Made by a program: the position numbers and the translations under genes
Origin: an uncultured Gammaproteobacteria bacterium
GTDB lineage: Bacteria > Pseudomonadota > Gammaproteobacteria > Magnimaribacterales > D2472
Direction: 5' to 3'
Length of the DNA: 31,805 bases
NCBI GenBank assembly: GCA_913050015.1
Contig: CAJXAZ010000006.1
Span: forward strand, 1 to 31,805
The notes under the pieces: model-generated
Database searches by the model: none
Told to the model about the DNA's origin: nothing
The model's input: the letters and a program-made list of their open reading frames with translations, nothing else
Shown: positions 1-7,633 of the stretch, one piece after another
How the letters are laid out: each line of letters starts with the position of its first letter
Numbering within the stretch: position 1 is the stretch's first letter

Positions 1-789
1 TGTAAGAAAAATACTTTCGGTGTTTTACAGGTCATAAATATTTCAAAATGCTCAAATACCAAGCCGGGCAAACTATATAAATCTAATGCATCTTATGTTC
101 TTGAGAATCTTAAATATGGAATAGAGCAATCATTATCAAGAAAAAAAACTGCTCTGGTTACCGGGCCTATAAGCAAAGAAAATATTATCTCGATAAATAA
201 GAAATTCTCGGGTCACACAGAGTATATTCAAGAGCTTACAAAAAGTGATGATGTTCTAATGCTGCTTGGCTCAGACAAGCTAAGAGTTGCTATTGCAACA
301 ACTCACATACCGTTAAAAAAAGTCTCAAAAGCTATAACGAAAAATCTCATCCTAAGCAAGGTGATGATATTAAATAATGAACTTAAATCTAAATTTAATA
401 TAAAGAATCCAAGAATTAAATTACTTGGCTTAAACCCTCATGCAGGCGAAGGTGGGAAAATTGGCAATGAGGAATCTGATATTCTTATACCTGCTGTAAA
501 GGAGCTTAGAAAAAGAAAAATCAATGTGTCTATGCCGATCTCGGCTGATACTGCTTTTACAAAAAAAATATTGAAAGAAACAGATGCTTATATGGGGATG
601 TTTCATGACCAGGTGCTGCCAGTTATAAAAGCTCTCAGCTTTGGCAAGTCAATCAATATTACCCTAGGAGTTCCTATTGTAAGAACATCTGTTGATCATG
701 GCGTGGCGCTGGATATAGCTGGCTCTGGGAAAGCTGACGTATCATCACTGAAAGAAGCAATAAAGGCTGCTAAAAAGATAATCAAATGA
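1..789 (+). CDS. pdxA: 4-hydroxythreonine-4-phosphate dehydrogenase PdxA, 5'-truncated by window edge
   Basis: PdxA oxidises 4-phosphohydroxy-L-threonine in the DXP-dependent pyridoxal 5'-phosphate pathway, as a cytosolic metal-dependent homodimer. The frame is open from base 1, so the first visible codon is internal; 262 residues are present against about 330 in the family, so roughly the first 60-70 are missing. Family landmarks are visible: VTGPISKE, FSGHTEYI (first metal His), GLNPHAGEGG (second metal His) and MFHDQVLPV (third metal His), followed by the C-terminal TSVDHGVALDIAG. An ATG at 259 lies inside the conserved region and is not the real start. The stop overlaps the ksgA start (ATGA), the same order as the E. 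coli surA-pdxA-ksgA operon. Confidence 0.95.
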   Translation, partial: CKKNTFGVLQVINISKCSNTKPGKLYKSNASYVLENLKYGIEQSLSRKKTALVTGPISKENIISINKKFSGHTEYIQELTKSDDVLMLLGSDKLRVAIATTHIPLKKVSKAITKNLILSKVMILNNELKSKFNIKNPRIKLLGLNPHAGEGGKIGNEESDILIPAVKELRKRKINVSMPISADTAFTKKILKETDAYMGMFHDQVLPVIKALSFGKSINITLGVPIVRTSVDHGVALDIAGSGKADVSSLKEAIKAAKKIIK

Positions 790-1556
790 GCTCAAGAGAT
801 ACAAGAAGAAAATTTGGCCAAAACTACTTATCTGACCCAGCTATTATTTTTGAGATGGGCCAGTCTATCGGTCCAAAAAAAAATAATAACTTCCTAGAAA
901 TAGGTCCTGGAATGGGTGCTCTAACTGACACGATTAACCTTGAAGATATAAATATTAAAGCTATAGATATTGATTCAAAAAATATTGAATATCTTTCAAA
1001 AAAATATATGGGGCCTGCAAATTTTGAGTTTATAAATGATGATATTTTAAAAGCGCCTTTAGATTTTTTAGAAAATGAAAGCTATAGAATAGTTGGCAAT
1101 TTGCCATACAACATCTCTACACAAATAATTTTAATGTTTACTGATTGGTGTGAGCATATTCAAGATATGCATTTTTTAGTTCAAAAGGAAGTTGCAGAAA
1201 AGATAACAGGAAAAGTTGGGACAAAAAATTGGGGCAAGCTCTCTATTAAATTATCTGCTTTCTTTGATACTCAAATATTATTTGATGTTCCTCCTGAGGC
1301 TTTTGATATTAAGCCCAAAGTGACTTCAAGTTTCATAAGAATATCCCCGAAAAGATCTAACCGACTGGATTTATCTTTTAAAAAAGATCTATACAAAGTT
1401 GTAGATTGGTCATTTATTTCTAGAAGGAAAAATATTAGAAATAATTTAAAGAAGAGAGATGTTAACTGGGATTTATTGGATATTGATAATAATCTAAGGC
1501 CCGAAGAGGTTTGTCTTGAGGACTATATGAAGCTAGCTGAGGCACTAAAAGAATAG
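786..1556 (+). CDS. ksgA: 16S rRNA (adenine1518/1519-N6)-dimethyltransferase KsgA/RsmA
   Basis: KsgA dimethylates two adjacent adenines in the 3'-terminal helix 45 of 16S rRNA during late 30S assembly, using S-adenosylmethionine. At 256 residues it is slightly shorter than E. coli KsgA (273). Visible motifs are the N-terminal RRKFGQNYLSD, SAM motif I LEIGPGMG (residues 37-44), the adenine-methyltransferase motif NLPYNI (105-110), and the late motif PEAFDIKPKVTSSFIR. The ATG start overlaps the pdxA stop by four bases, so translation is probably coupled. It is followed one base later by apaH; the apaG gene that sits between ksgA and apaH in E. coli is absent. Confidence 0.96.
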   Translation: MSSRDTRRKFGQNYLSDPAIIFEMGQSIGPKKNNNFLEIGPGMGALTDTINLEDINIKAIDIDSKNIEYLSKKYMGPANFEFINDDILKAPLDFLENESYRIVGNLPYNISTQIILMFTDWCEHIQDMHFLVQKEVAEKITGKVGTKNWGKLSIKLSAFFDTQILFDVPPEAFDIKPKVTSSFIRISPKRSNRLDLSFKKDLYKVVDWSFISRRKNIRNNLKKRDVNWDLLDIDNNLRPEEVCLEDYMKLAEALKE

Positions 1557-1557
1557 T

Positions 1558-2364
1558 ATGGCTCATTATGTGATTGGTGATGTTCAAGGGTGTTATCAAG
1601 AGCTTATGAAACTGTTAAGCAAAATAAAATTTAAGCCGGAAGAAGATAAGATTATTTTTGCTGGTGATTTGGTGAATAGAGGAAAGGAGTCACTCGAAGT
1701 CTTAGAGTTCTGCATGCAGAACAAGAAATCTGTGAAAGCAGTTTTAGGCAATCATGATTTCTACTTACTTTACTTAATAGAGCATAAGAAAAAACATAAG
1801 TCCTTGAAAAAAATTCTAGAATCAAAAAACATAAAAAAATATCAAACTTGGTTAAAAAAACTTCCTTTATTTTTAGAGATCAAGATAAAAGATACCAAAG
1901 AGATATTTTGGATATCACATGCTGGCATTCCTTATTTATGGGATATGAGATTAGCAAAAAGGTTATCAAAAGAAGTTCAGCTTGGCCTAAAAGAAGATTC
2001 ATTTACCCTTTTGGCAAATATCTGGGGTGATACACCAAGAAAATGGGATTCAAGTCTTACTGGGTATAAAAGATTAAGAACAATCATAAATTACTTCACG
2101 CGAATGCGATTTTTGAGGAAAGATGGATCATTAATTCTAGAATCAAGCAAAGATAAAACAGAAAAAACTCATATTCCATGGTTTAAACAAACTGTTAATA
2201 ATTTAAAAGAAGGTGAGCATATTGTTTTTGGGCACTGGGCTGCTCTTGAGGGTAAAACTAAATTACATAATATAATTGGGCTTGATACTGGTTGTGTTTG
2301 GGGAAACAAACTAACAGCTATTAGATTGGAAGATAAAAAATTATTTCAAGTTAGAAAGATATGA
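1558..2364 (+). CDS. apaH: symmetrical bis(5'-nucleosyl)-tetraphosphatase ApaH
   Basis: ApaH hydrolyses Ap4A symmetrically to two ADP, and the family has also been linked to removal of Np4 caps from RNA. It is a calcineurin-like metallophosphoesterase. The metal-binding blocks are in order: GDVQGCYQE (7-15), GDLVNRG (36-42), GNHD (64-67), SHAGIP (His 121) and VFGHWA (His 226). Length is 268 residues against 280 in E. coli. It starts one base after the ksgA stop and its own stop overlaps the cca start, so it belongs to the same polycistronic unit. The apaG partner is missing from the cluster. Confidence 0.95.
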   Translation: MAHYVIGDVQGCYQELMKLLSKIKFKPEEDKIIFAGDLVNRGKESLEVLEFCMQNKKSVKAVLGNHDFYLLYLIEHKKKHKSLKKILESKNIKKYQTWLKKLPLFLEIKIKDTKEIFWISHAGIPYLWDMRLAKRLSKEVQLGLKEDSFTLLANIWGDTPRKWDSSLTGYKRLRTIINYFTRMRFLRKDGSLILESSKDKTEKTHIPWFKQTVNNLKEGEHIVFGHWAALEGKTKLHNIIGLDTGCVWGNKLTAIRLEDKKLFQVRKI

Positions 2365-3380
2365 AGATTTATGAAGTTGGAGGTGCTGTCAGAGACGCCC
2401 TCTTAAATGTAGAAGCTAAAGATAAAGATTGGGTAGTGGTAGGATCGTCTCCAGAAGAAATGGCTGCCAAGGGATTTAGACCTATTGGAAAAGATTTTCC
2501 AGTCTTTCTTCATCCTGAGACCAATGAAGAATATGCCCTAGCTAGGACTGAAAAAAAATCAGGTCAGGGGTACCATGGATTTAATTTTTATTTTGGGAAA
2601 GAAGTAACTCTTGAAGAAGATTTATCTAGGAGGGATTTAACCATAAATGCTATGGCAAAAGATGATGATGGGAAGATCATCGATCCTTTTGGTGGTAGAA
2701 AAGATTTAGAGAATAAAATTTTCAGACACGTCTCTAATGCCTTTTCTGAAGACCCTTTAAGAGCAATAAGGCTTGCAAGATTTCATACCTATAAGCATTT
2801 AAGTGATTTTGAAATTACTGAGGATACTAAAAAGCTTATAAGTGAAATAGTTGATTCTGGCGAGATTGCAAAACTCTCCCCTAATAGAATTTGGACTGAA
2901 ACTGAGAGAGCTCTATCTTCATCAAATCCCAATATCTACTTTAAAATTCTTTTAGAATATAATTTACATAAACCATACCTAGATGGTCTTCAGAGCAGTT
3001 TGTGCGATTCAGGTGAGAATATACAAGTTAGATGGGCTGAATTACAAATGAATAATAATTTTGTATTAGGAGAAAATCTTCCTATTCCTAATACATTTTC
3101 AAATGCATCTAAAACGTTGCGAATGCTTTCAAATATCAAACTAGACTCAAAAGAAAATGAGCTATTAAAGGCTCTACAAGAGATCAACTTTGAAAGAAAC
3201 AGCGTCTTGATTGAGAGTTTAGTTAAACTACCTCATCTTGAGGATACCAAGCAGTTAATATTAAAATTACTTAGCGGCATGAAAGAAACAAATTTCTCAG
3301 TACTAGCTAATATTCCAAAAGAGCAAATTGAAGAAGAAAAGTTTAAACTACTCATTAAAGTTATAAAAAATTGTCTATGA
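2361..3380 (+). CDS. cca: CCA tRNA nucleotidyltransferase, class II, without the HD domain
   Basis: This enzyme adds or repairs the 3'-terminal CCA of tRNAs without a template. The nucleotidyltransferase head is very like E. coli Cca: VGGAVRDALL (6-15), catalytic DKD (21-23), FPVFLHPETNEEYALARTE, the DLSRRDLTINAMA flexible loop and the EDPLRAIRLARF segment. The protein is 339 residues, against 412 in E. coli. The E. coli C-terminal phosphohydrolase domain, with its HD motif, is not recognisable: the corresponding stretch reads RWAELQMNNN and the tail is divergent. CCA-adding activity should be intact, whereas the 2',3'-cyclic phosphodiesterase and phosphatase activities of the E. coli type are probably absent. 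The start overlaps the apaH stop (ATGA). Confidence 0.94.
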   Translation: MKIYEVGGAVRDALLNVEAKDKDWVVVGSSPEEMAAKGFRPIGKDFPVFLHPETNEEYALARTEKKSGQGYHGFNFYFGKEVTLEEDLSRRDLTINAMAKDDDGKIIDPFGGRKDLENKIFRHVSNAFSEDPLRAIRLARFHTYKHLSDFEITEDTKKLISEIVDSGEIAKLSPNRIWTETERALSSSNPNIYFKILLEYNLHKPYLDGLQSSLCDSGENIQVRWAELQMNNNFVLGENLPIPNTFSNASKTLRMLSNIKLDSKENELLKALQEINFERNSVLIESLVKLPHLEDTKQLILKLLSGMKETNFSVLANIPKEQIEEEKFKLLIKVIKNCL

Positions 3381-4105
3381 ATAAAACTATACTAATTACA
3401 GGTGCTGCCAAAAGAATTGGGAAAGAGATAGCTCTGACATATTGCGATTTGGGTTGGAATATCATTATTCATTACAACTCCTCAAAAAAAGATGCAGAAG
3501 AGTTAGCGCAAAATATTAATTCTAAGAATCCTGGTACAGCAAAAATAGTTCAAGCTAATCTAGATATCGACAGCGAAGTGAAAAGACTTGTAGAAGAGAG
3601 TAAGAACTTTTTTGATTCGATAGATATTTTAGTAAACAATGCTTCGACCTTCTACCCTACCCCAATTGATGAAATCTCTGATGATCATTGGATGAAACTA
3701 GTCGGGTCTAACTTAAAAGGTCCATTATTCTTAATCAGCGGTCTCAAAGATAAATTAAAAGAATCTAAGGGGTCTATAGTAAATATTACTGATACAAATT
3801 TGAGCAAAGGTACTGCAAACTTCTCTATATACTCTGCAGCCAAAGGTGGATTAGAATCAATAACGAAGGGTCTTGCCAGAGAACTAGCGCCAGACATAAC
3901 TGTTAATGCTATAGCTCCAGGCGCCATGCTTGAGCCACCAGGTGTAGAGTGGACTGATGAGCAAAAAGAAAAGGTTGTTTCTAATATTCCACTAAAAAGA
4001 ATGGGTTGTGAGAAAGATATAGCAAATGCAGTAAAATTTGTTGCTGGTGCTAAGTATATGACGGGACAAATAATTAAAGTTGACGGAGGTAGGTCGTTAT
4101 CATGA
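3377..4105 (+). CDS. folM: pteridine reductase / dihydromonapterin reductase-like SDR (FolM/PTR1 type)
   Basis: This is a short-chain dehydrogenase of the pteridine-reductase branch, likely reducing dihydromonapterin or dihydrofolate with NADPH. Counting from the ATG at 3377, the coenzyme-binding TGAAKRIG is at residues 8-15, NNAS at 87-90, and the catalytic YSAAK has Tyr152 and Lys156. The usual SDR serine is replaced by Asp139, thirteen residues before the Tyr, which is the spacing of the Asp-Tyr-Lys triad known from Leishmania PTR1 and FolM. A TTG at 3371 is in frame, but the ATG at 3377 gives the same ATGA overlap with the cca stop seen elsewhere in this operon, so it is preferred. The folB and folK genes lie nearby on the other strand, which fits a folate or pterin role. 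Substrate is inferred. Confidence 0.85.
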   Translation: MNKTILITGAAKRIGKEIALTYCDLGWNIIIHYNSSKKDAEELAQNINSKNPGTAKIVQANLDIDSEVKRLVEESKNFFDSIDILVNNASTFYPTPIDEISDDHWMKLVGSNLKGPLFLISGLKDKLKESKGSIVNITDTNLSKGTANFSIYSAAKGGLESITKGLARELAPDITVNAIAPGAMLEPPGVEWTDEQKEKVVSNIPLKRMGCEKDIANAVKFVAGAKYMTGQIIKVDGGRSLS

Positions 4106-5163
4106 GTATAGTTGAACAACATAATGATGAGATGTTTTCTGGAACAAAAGAAGTTTCAGAGAACTTAAAAATTGAGGCTTCTAAGCTGCAACCTTGGATT
4201 GATGAGCATGTCCCCGGTGCTGGAGCAATAAAAACAATAGAGCAATTTAAAGGTGGTCAGTCAAACCCTACTTATAAAATTACCACCGAAGGTAGAAGTT
4301 TGGTTTTAAGAAGAAAGCCACCAGGTAAACTTCTTAAATCTGCTCATGCAGTAGATAGAGAATATAGAGTCATAACAGCACTATATGAAACAGATGTCCC
4401 TGTTCCAAAAACTTATGGCCTTTGTGAAGATGATGATGTCGCTGGAACAGCTTTCTTTGTTATGGATTTTTTAGATGGAGATATCTTTTGGAATCATTCA
4501 CTGCCTAGCTTAAACAAAGAGGACAGAATTAAGATTTTCCAAAATAAAAATAAAACTCTTGCTGCTCTTCATAATGTAGATTACAAAAAAGTTGGCTTAG
4601 AAAGTTATGGAAAACATGGAAACTATGTTTCGCGACAAATTGAAACCTGGTCTAGACAATATAGAGCATCTGAGACAGATAATATTGAAGCTATGAATAA
4701 TTTAATTGAATGGTTACCTCAAAATATTCCTGATGACGACGAAACCTCAATTGTTCATGGTGATTTCAGGTTAGATAATATGGTCTATAAGAATAATGAT
4801 GTTATAGGTGTCTTAGATTGGGAGCTCTCAACCTTAGGTCATCCTATTGCAGACTTCAGCTACCACTGTCTAACATGGAGAACAGATGCTATCTTTTACG
4901 ACTATCCAAAATTAAAAGAGTTAGGTATTCCTAATGAGATGGAATATAGAAATATGTACTCTGAAAATACCGGCAAAGACCTTTCCGCTGACTGGGAATA
5001 CTATATGGCATTTAATATCTTTAAAGTAGCTGCTATATGCCAAGGAATTCTTGGAAGAGTTAGAGACGGAACTGCAGCAAATAAACATGCAGAAGAAAGA
5101 GGGATGAAGGTATACCCACTTTCAGAAGCCGCATGGGATATTGTAGAAAAAAACTTTAAATAA
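4102..5163 (+). CDS. aminoglycoside phosphotransferase-fold protein (ACAD10/11 N-terminal-like kinase family)
   Basis: The protein has the APH/choline-kinase fold. It shows a nucleotide-binding N-lobe with GGQSNPTYKI (51-60) and VLRRKPPG (68-75), the Brenner motif HGDFRLDN (219-226) and the metal-binding Asp239 in LDWELSTLGHP. The closest recognisable group is the family related to the N-terminal kinase domain of ACAD10/11, in which phosphorylation of hydroxyacyl-CoA-type substrates has been described. No acyl-CoA dehydrogenase gene is present here, so the substrate is unknown. A role in antibiotic resistance is not supported. The start overlaps the preceding stop by four bases, and the 3' end overlaps the convergent folK by eight bases. 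Confidence 0.8.
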   Translation: MSIVEQHNDEMFSGTKEVSENLKIEASKLQPWIDEHVPGAGAIKTIEQFKGGQSNPTYKITTEGRSLVLRRKPPGKLLKSAHAVDREYRVITALYETDVPVPKTYGLCEDDDVAGTAFFVMDFLDGDIFWNHSLPSLNKEDRIKIFQNKNKTLAALHNVDYKKVGLESYGKHGNYVSRQIETWSRQYRASETDNIEAMNNLIEWLPQNIPDDDETSIVHGDFRLDNMVYKNNDVIGVLDWELSTLGHPIADFSYHCLTWRTDAIFYDYPKLKELGIPNEMEYRNMYSENTGKDLSADWEYYMAFNIFKVAAICQGILGRVRDGTAANKHAEERGMKVYPLSEAAWDIVEKNFK

Positions 5164-5530
5164 TTTCTTTTAAAGGCTCGGATACAAAAGAATATTTTGA
5201 GACTTCATCACTTTCAAATAAAATTTCATCTTCATTTATCTGAAGGACAATATCTATATCTAAAGTTCTTGCACTAAATTTAGGAACATTTCTTTCTCGA
5301 CCTGAGTCATCTTCAATTTTTTTTAACTTTTTATTTAGATCTTCGAATGATAATTCTGTTTCGCCTGCAAAGATAAGGTTTAAAAAATCATCTCCTTCAA
5401 AGCCTTCTGCTTTTGTCTGATGTGTTGATGAGCATTGAGTGCTTGATAGTACCTTCTCTAATTCCTCTAAAGCAAAATCAATATTTGCTTGAGCATTAAT
5501 ATTACTTCCAAGGGAAAGATAGTATTTCAT
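5156..5530 (-). CDS. folK: 6-hydroxymethyl-7,8-dihydropterin pyrophosphokinase (HPPK), short form
   Basis: HPPK transfers pyrophosphate from ATP to 6-hydroxymethyl-dihydropterin, making the substrate of dihydropteroate synthase. The N-terminal YLSLGSNINA and the signature RTLDIDIVL (88-96, with metal-binding Asp91 and Asp93) identify the family. It is only 124 residues, against 159 for E. coli FolK: everything after the helix ending EPLKEII is missing. The loop that in E. coli carries a conserved His and Arg reads SDEVSKYSF here, so those two residues look absent. It is translationally linked to folB (folB stop and folK start share one base) and overlaps the 3' end of the convergent upstream operon. 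Confidence 0.85.
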   Translation of the reverse strand: MKYYLSLGSNINAQANIDFALEELEKVLSSTQCSSTHQTKAEGFEGDDFLNLIFAGETELSFEDLNKKLKKIEDDSGRERNVPKFSARTLDIDIVLQINEDEILFESDEVSKYSFVSEPLKEII

Positions 5531-5877
5531 TATCTGTGGATGATTAAGCCAACGTCTTGCGAGCCTCTAATAGCCCCTGGCTTAGATACTCTTAACTTTA
5601 TTGACTCAACTCCATATTCATCTTTTACCAAAGCTGCTATACCTTCAGCAAGAGTTTCTTGAAGTTGGAATGAAGACTCTTCTACAAACTTGATTACCCC
5701 TTTGGCTATAGCTTTGTAGTCAATAGTATCTTCTATTGAATCAGTAGCAGCCGCCTTTTTGCAATCAAAAGGGAATTCTAGATCGATGCTTACTTCCTGT
5801 TTAACTTTTCTTTCCCAATCAAAAATACCTATGATTGTTTCAACTCGTAAATCTTTTATATAAATAATATCTTTCAT
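5530..5877 (-). CDS. folB: dihydroneopterin aldolase FolB
   Basis: FolB cleaves or epimerises 7,8-dihydroneopterin to give 6-hydroxymethyl-dihydropterin, the substrate of FolK encoded next. The 115-residue sequence shows the family pattern DIIYIKDLRVETIIGIFDWE, a central IDYKAIAKGV segment, and the SKPGAI motif with the catalytic Lys. The frame stays open upstream to 5901, but the ATG at 5877 fits the family N-terminus and forms an ATGA overlap with the tsaD stop, so it is taken as the start. The order tsaD-folB-folK places two consecutive folate steps side by side, opposite a FolM-like reductase. Confidence 0.92.
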   Translation of the reverse strand: MKDIIYIKDLRVETIIGIFDWERKVKQEVSIDLEFPFDCKKAAATDSIEDTIDYKAIAKGVIKFVEESSFQLQETLAEGIAALVKDEYGVESIKLRVSKPGAIRGSQDVGLIIHR

Positions 5878-6878
5878 TTTGATAATTCGCTTAAAGGCCA
5901 TCTTGCTCTAACAGAAGATGCTTTGTTATTTTCTCCATCAGAAGATCTTAAGGAGCCCACGTATGCAATCATAGCTGCATTGTCACCACAATACTTTAAC
6001 GAAGGATAATATACCTTTATACCCAAAGAACTTTCTAAGTCTTTTATACCAGATCTAAGGGCCTTATTAGCAGCAACTCCGCCGGCAATAATAACATCCG
6101 ACCTTCCCGATGCTTCTACAGCTTTTTTTATCTTTTTAGAGAGAACATCTATAACGGCTTGTTGAAAAGAGGCAGCTATATCGGCCTTAACTTGATCATT
6201 TAGATCTTCAATATCTCTAACGGTATATAAGACTGATGTCTTTAAACCACTAAAACTTAAGTTGAGGTTATCACTGTGCATCATAGGTCTTGGAAAATCA
6301 TAAGCCTTGGGATTGCCAGCAGTTGCTAATTTCTCAATATGAGGACCGCCTGGATAAGGTAAATCTAAGAGCTTTCCAACCTTATCAAAAGCCTCTCCAA
6401 CAGCATCGTCTTGGGACTGGCCAAGTATTTCATAACTACCCCTCTCCTTAACATCAACAATCATGCTGTGTCCTCCGCTAACTAATAAACAAAGATATGG
6501 GGTTTTAATTTCAGGAAATTCCATGACCGGCGACATTAAATGCCCCTCTAGATGGTTAACTGGTATCAAGGGAATATCTAAAGCAGTTGAGAGGCCTTGA
6601 GCAAAACTTTCACCCATTAGCAATGCACCTAATAAACCTGGACCAGAGGTATAGGCAATTTGATCAATTGTCTTTAAATCTATGTCTCCGATAGCCTCTT
6701 TTAATACGCCAATTATCTTTATACAGTGGTCTCTGGAGGCTAGTTCAGGAACTACTCCTCCGTATTCAGCATGCATTTTAATCTGACTATAAACAGACTC
6801 ACCAATAATTCCATGCTCAGAGTCATAGACCGCTATTGCCGTTTCGTCACAAGATGTTTCAATTCCTAAAGTTTTCAT
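5874..6878 (-). CDS. tsaD: tRNA N6-threonylcarbamoyladenosine transferase subunit TsaD
   Basis: TsaD (Gcp/YgjD/Kae1 family) transfers the threonylcarbamoyl group to A37 of ANN-decoding tRNAs, in complex with TsaB and TsaE. The 334-residue protein from ATG 6878 starts MKTLGIETSCDETA, exactly as in the family. It shows HAEYGGVVPELASRDH, the metal-binding His pair in VNHLEGHL (109 and 113), the ASKHA nucleotide motif SFSGLKTSVLY, and the late GDNAAMIA metal Asp. An upstream ATG at 6902 adds eight residues without family support. It is transcribed divergently from rpsU across a gap of about 50 bp, a common gammaproteobacterial arrangement. Confidence 0.96.
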   Translation of the reverse strand: MKTLGIETSCDETAIAVYDSEHGIIGESVYSQIKMHAEYGGVVPELASRDHCIKIIGVLKEAIGDIDLKTIDQIAYTSGPGLLGALLMGESFAQGLSTALDIPLIPVNHLEGHLMSPVMEFPEIKTPYLCLLVSGGHSMIVDVKERGSYEILGQSQDDAVGEAFDKVGKLLDLPYPGGPHIEKLATAGNPKAYDFPRPMMHSDNLNLSFSGLKTSVLYTVRDIEDLNDQVKADIAASFQQAVIDVLSKKIKKAVEASGRSDVIIAGGVAANKALRSGIKDLESSLGIKVYYPSLKYCGDNAAMIAYVGSLRSSDGENNKASSVRARWPLSELSK

Positions 6879-6887
6879 AAAAATGTT

Positions 6888-6916
6888 TTGCAAAAGTTTC
6901 AATTACAGCCTAAACT
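6888..6916 (+). promoter_or_regulatory. candidate sigma-70 promoter of rpsU
   Basis: TTGCAA (6888-6893) and TAAACT (6911-6916) are separated by 17 bp and each match the sigma-70 hexamers at four of six positions. The start would fall about 6 nt before the rpsU ATG, giving a nearly leaderless mRNA, and there is no clear Shine-Dalgarno sequence. The gap is divergent with tsaD, so some promoter is expected here, but this exact choice is tentative. Confidence 0.3.
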
Positions 6917-6928
6917 ACGCGACTAATT

Positions 6929-7144
6929 ATGCCTTCAATTATAATAAAAGAAACAGAACATTTTGACATTGGTCTAAGAAAGTTCAAGCGTGCCTGTGAA
7001 AAAGCAGCAATTGTTCCTGAGATAAGAGCAAGAGAATTTTATGAAAAGCCAACTGCAAAGAAGAAACGCCTTATGGCCGCTGCTGTAAAGCGTGCTCGTA
7101 AGACAAACAGGAAATCTTATCCAAGACTAAGATCTTTTAGATAA
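6929..7144 (+). CDS. rpsU: 30S ribosomal protein S21
   Basis: S21 is a small basic protein of the 30S subunit that helps mRNA-anti-SD interaction during initiation. The 71-residue sequence matches the E. coli pattern: the ALRRFKRSCEKAG region appears as LRKFKRACEKAAI, and REFYEKPT is present, followed by a Lys/Arg-rich tail. In E. coli rpsU leads the rpsU-dnaG-rpoD operon. Here it is followed by yqeY, an order found in other gammaproteobacteria, but dnaG and rpoD do not follow. The visible leader has no strong ribosome binding site. Confidence 0.97.
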   Translation: MPSIIIKETEHFDIGLRKFKRACEKAAIVPEIRAREFYEKPTAKKKRLMAAAVKRARKTNRKSYPRLRSFR

Positions 7145-7146
7145 TC

Positions 7147-7593
7147 TTGTCCCTTCTTTCAGACATTCAATCAGATCTAAAACAAGCTATGCTTGGTAAA
7201 GACGAGTTAACTCGCGATACCTTGCGTATGTTCAAAGCAGAAGTTCAAAAATTTGAAATCGACAGCAAAGAAACTGTTGATGATGCAAAAGCACTTCAAG
7301 TCATCAATAAGATGATAAAACAAAGAAACGACTCTATTTCCCAATTCACCAATGGCGGGAGAATTGACTTAGCTGATAAAGAACAATCAGAAGTAGATGT
7401 TCTTTCTAAATATAAACCTAAACAATTAGACGAATCTGAGATAACTACTAAAGTTAATGAAGCCATTTCTGAATCTGGAGCAGCTGGAATGCAAGATATT
7501 GGTAAAGTCATGGGCATACTTAAAAATTCAATAGAAGCTGGTACCGCTGACATGGGTATCGTAAGTAAAATAGTTAAAGATCAATTAAGCTAA
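7147..7593 (+). CDS. yqeY: GatB/YqeY domain-containing protein
   Basis: This 148-residue protein is a free-standing version of the tRNA-binding tail domain found at the C-terminus of GatB, an amidotransferase subunit. Its physiological role is not established. Family features are the N-terminal SLLSDIQSDLKQAMLGKDEL, the conserved RNDSISQF helix, the KYKPKQLDE linker, and the C-terminal GMQDIGKVMG segment. The start is TTG at 7147, two bases after the rpsU stop, which gives the usual MSLL N-terminus; no in-frame ATG lies nearby. Its position behind rpsU is conserved in many proteobacteria. Confidence 0.9.
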   Translation: MSLLSDIQSDLKQAMLGKDELTRDTLRMFKAEVQKFEIDSKETVDDAKALQVINKMIKQRNDSISQFTNGGRIDLADKEQSEVDVLSKYKPKQLDESEITTKVNEAISESGAAGMQDIGKVMGILKNSIEAGTADMGIVSKIVKDQLS

Positions 7594-7633
7594 TTAACGA
7601 ATTAAATCATCACATCCACCCCGGGTAAAAAAT

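Noticed and set aside
3685..4122. 145-codon minus-strand open frame opposite the pteridine reductase
   Set aside because: Antisense shadow of a gene with a clear catalytic triad; the translation shows no family resemblance.
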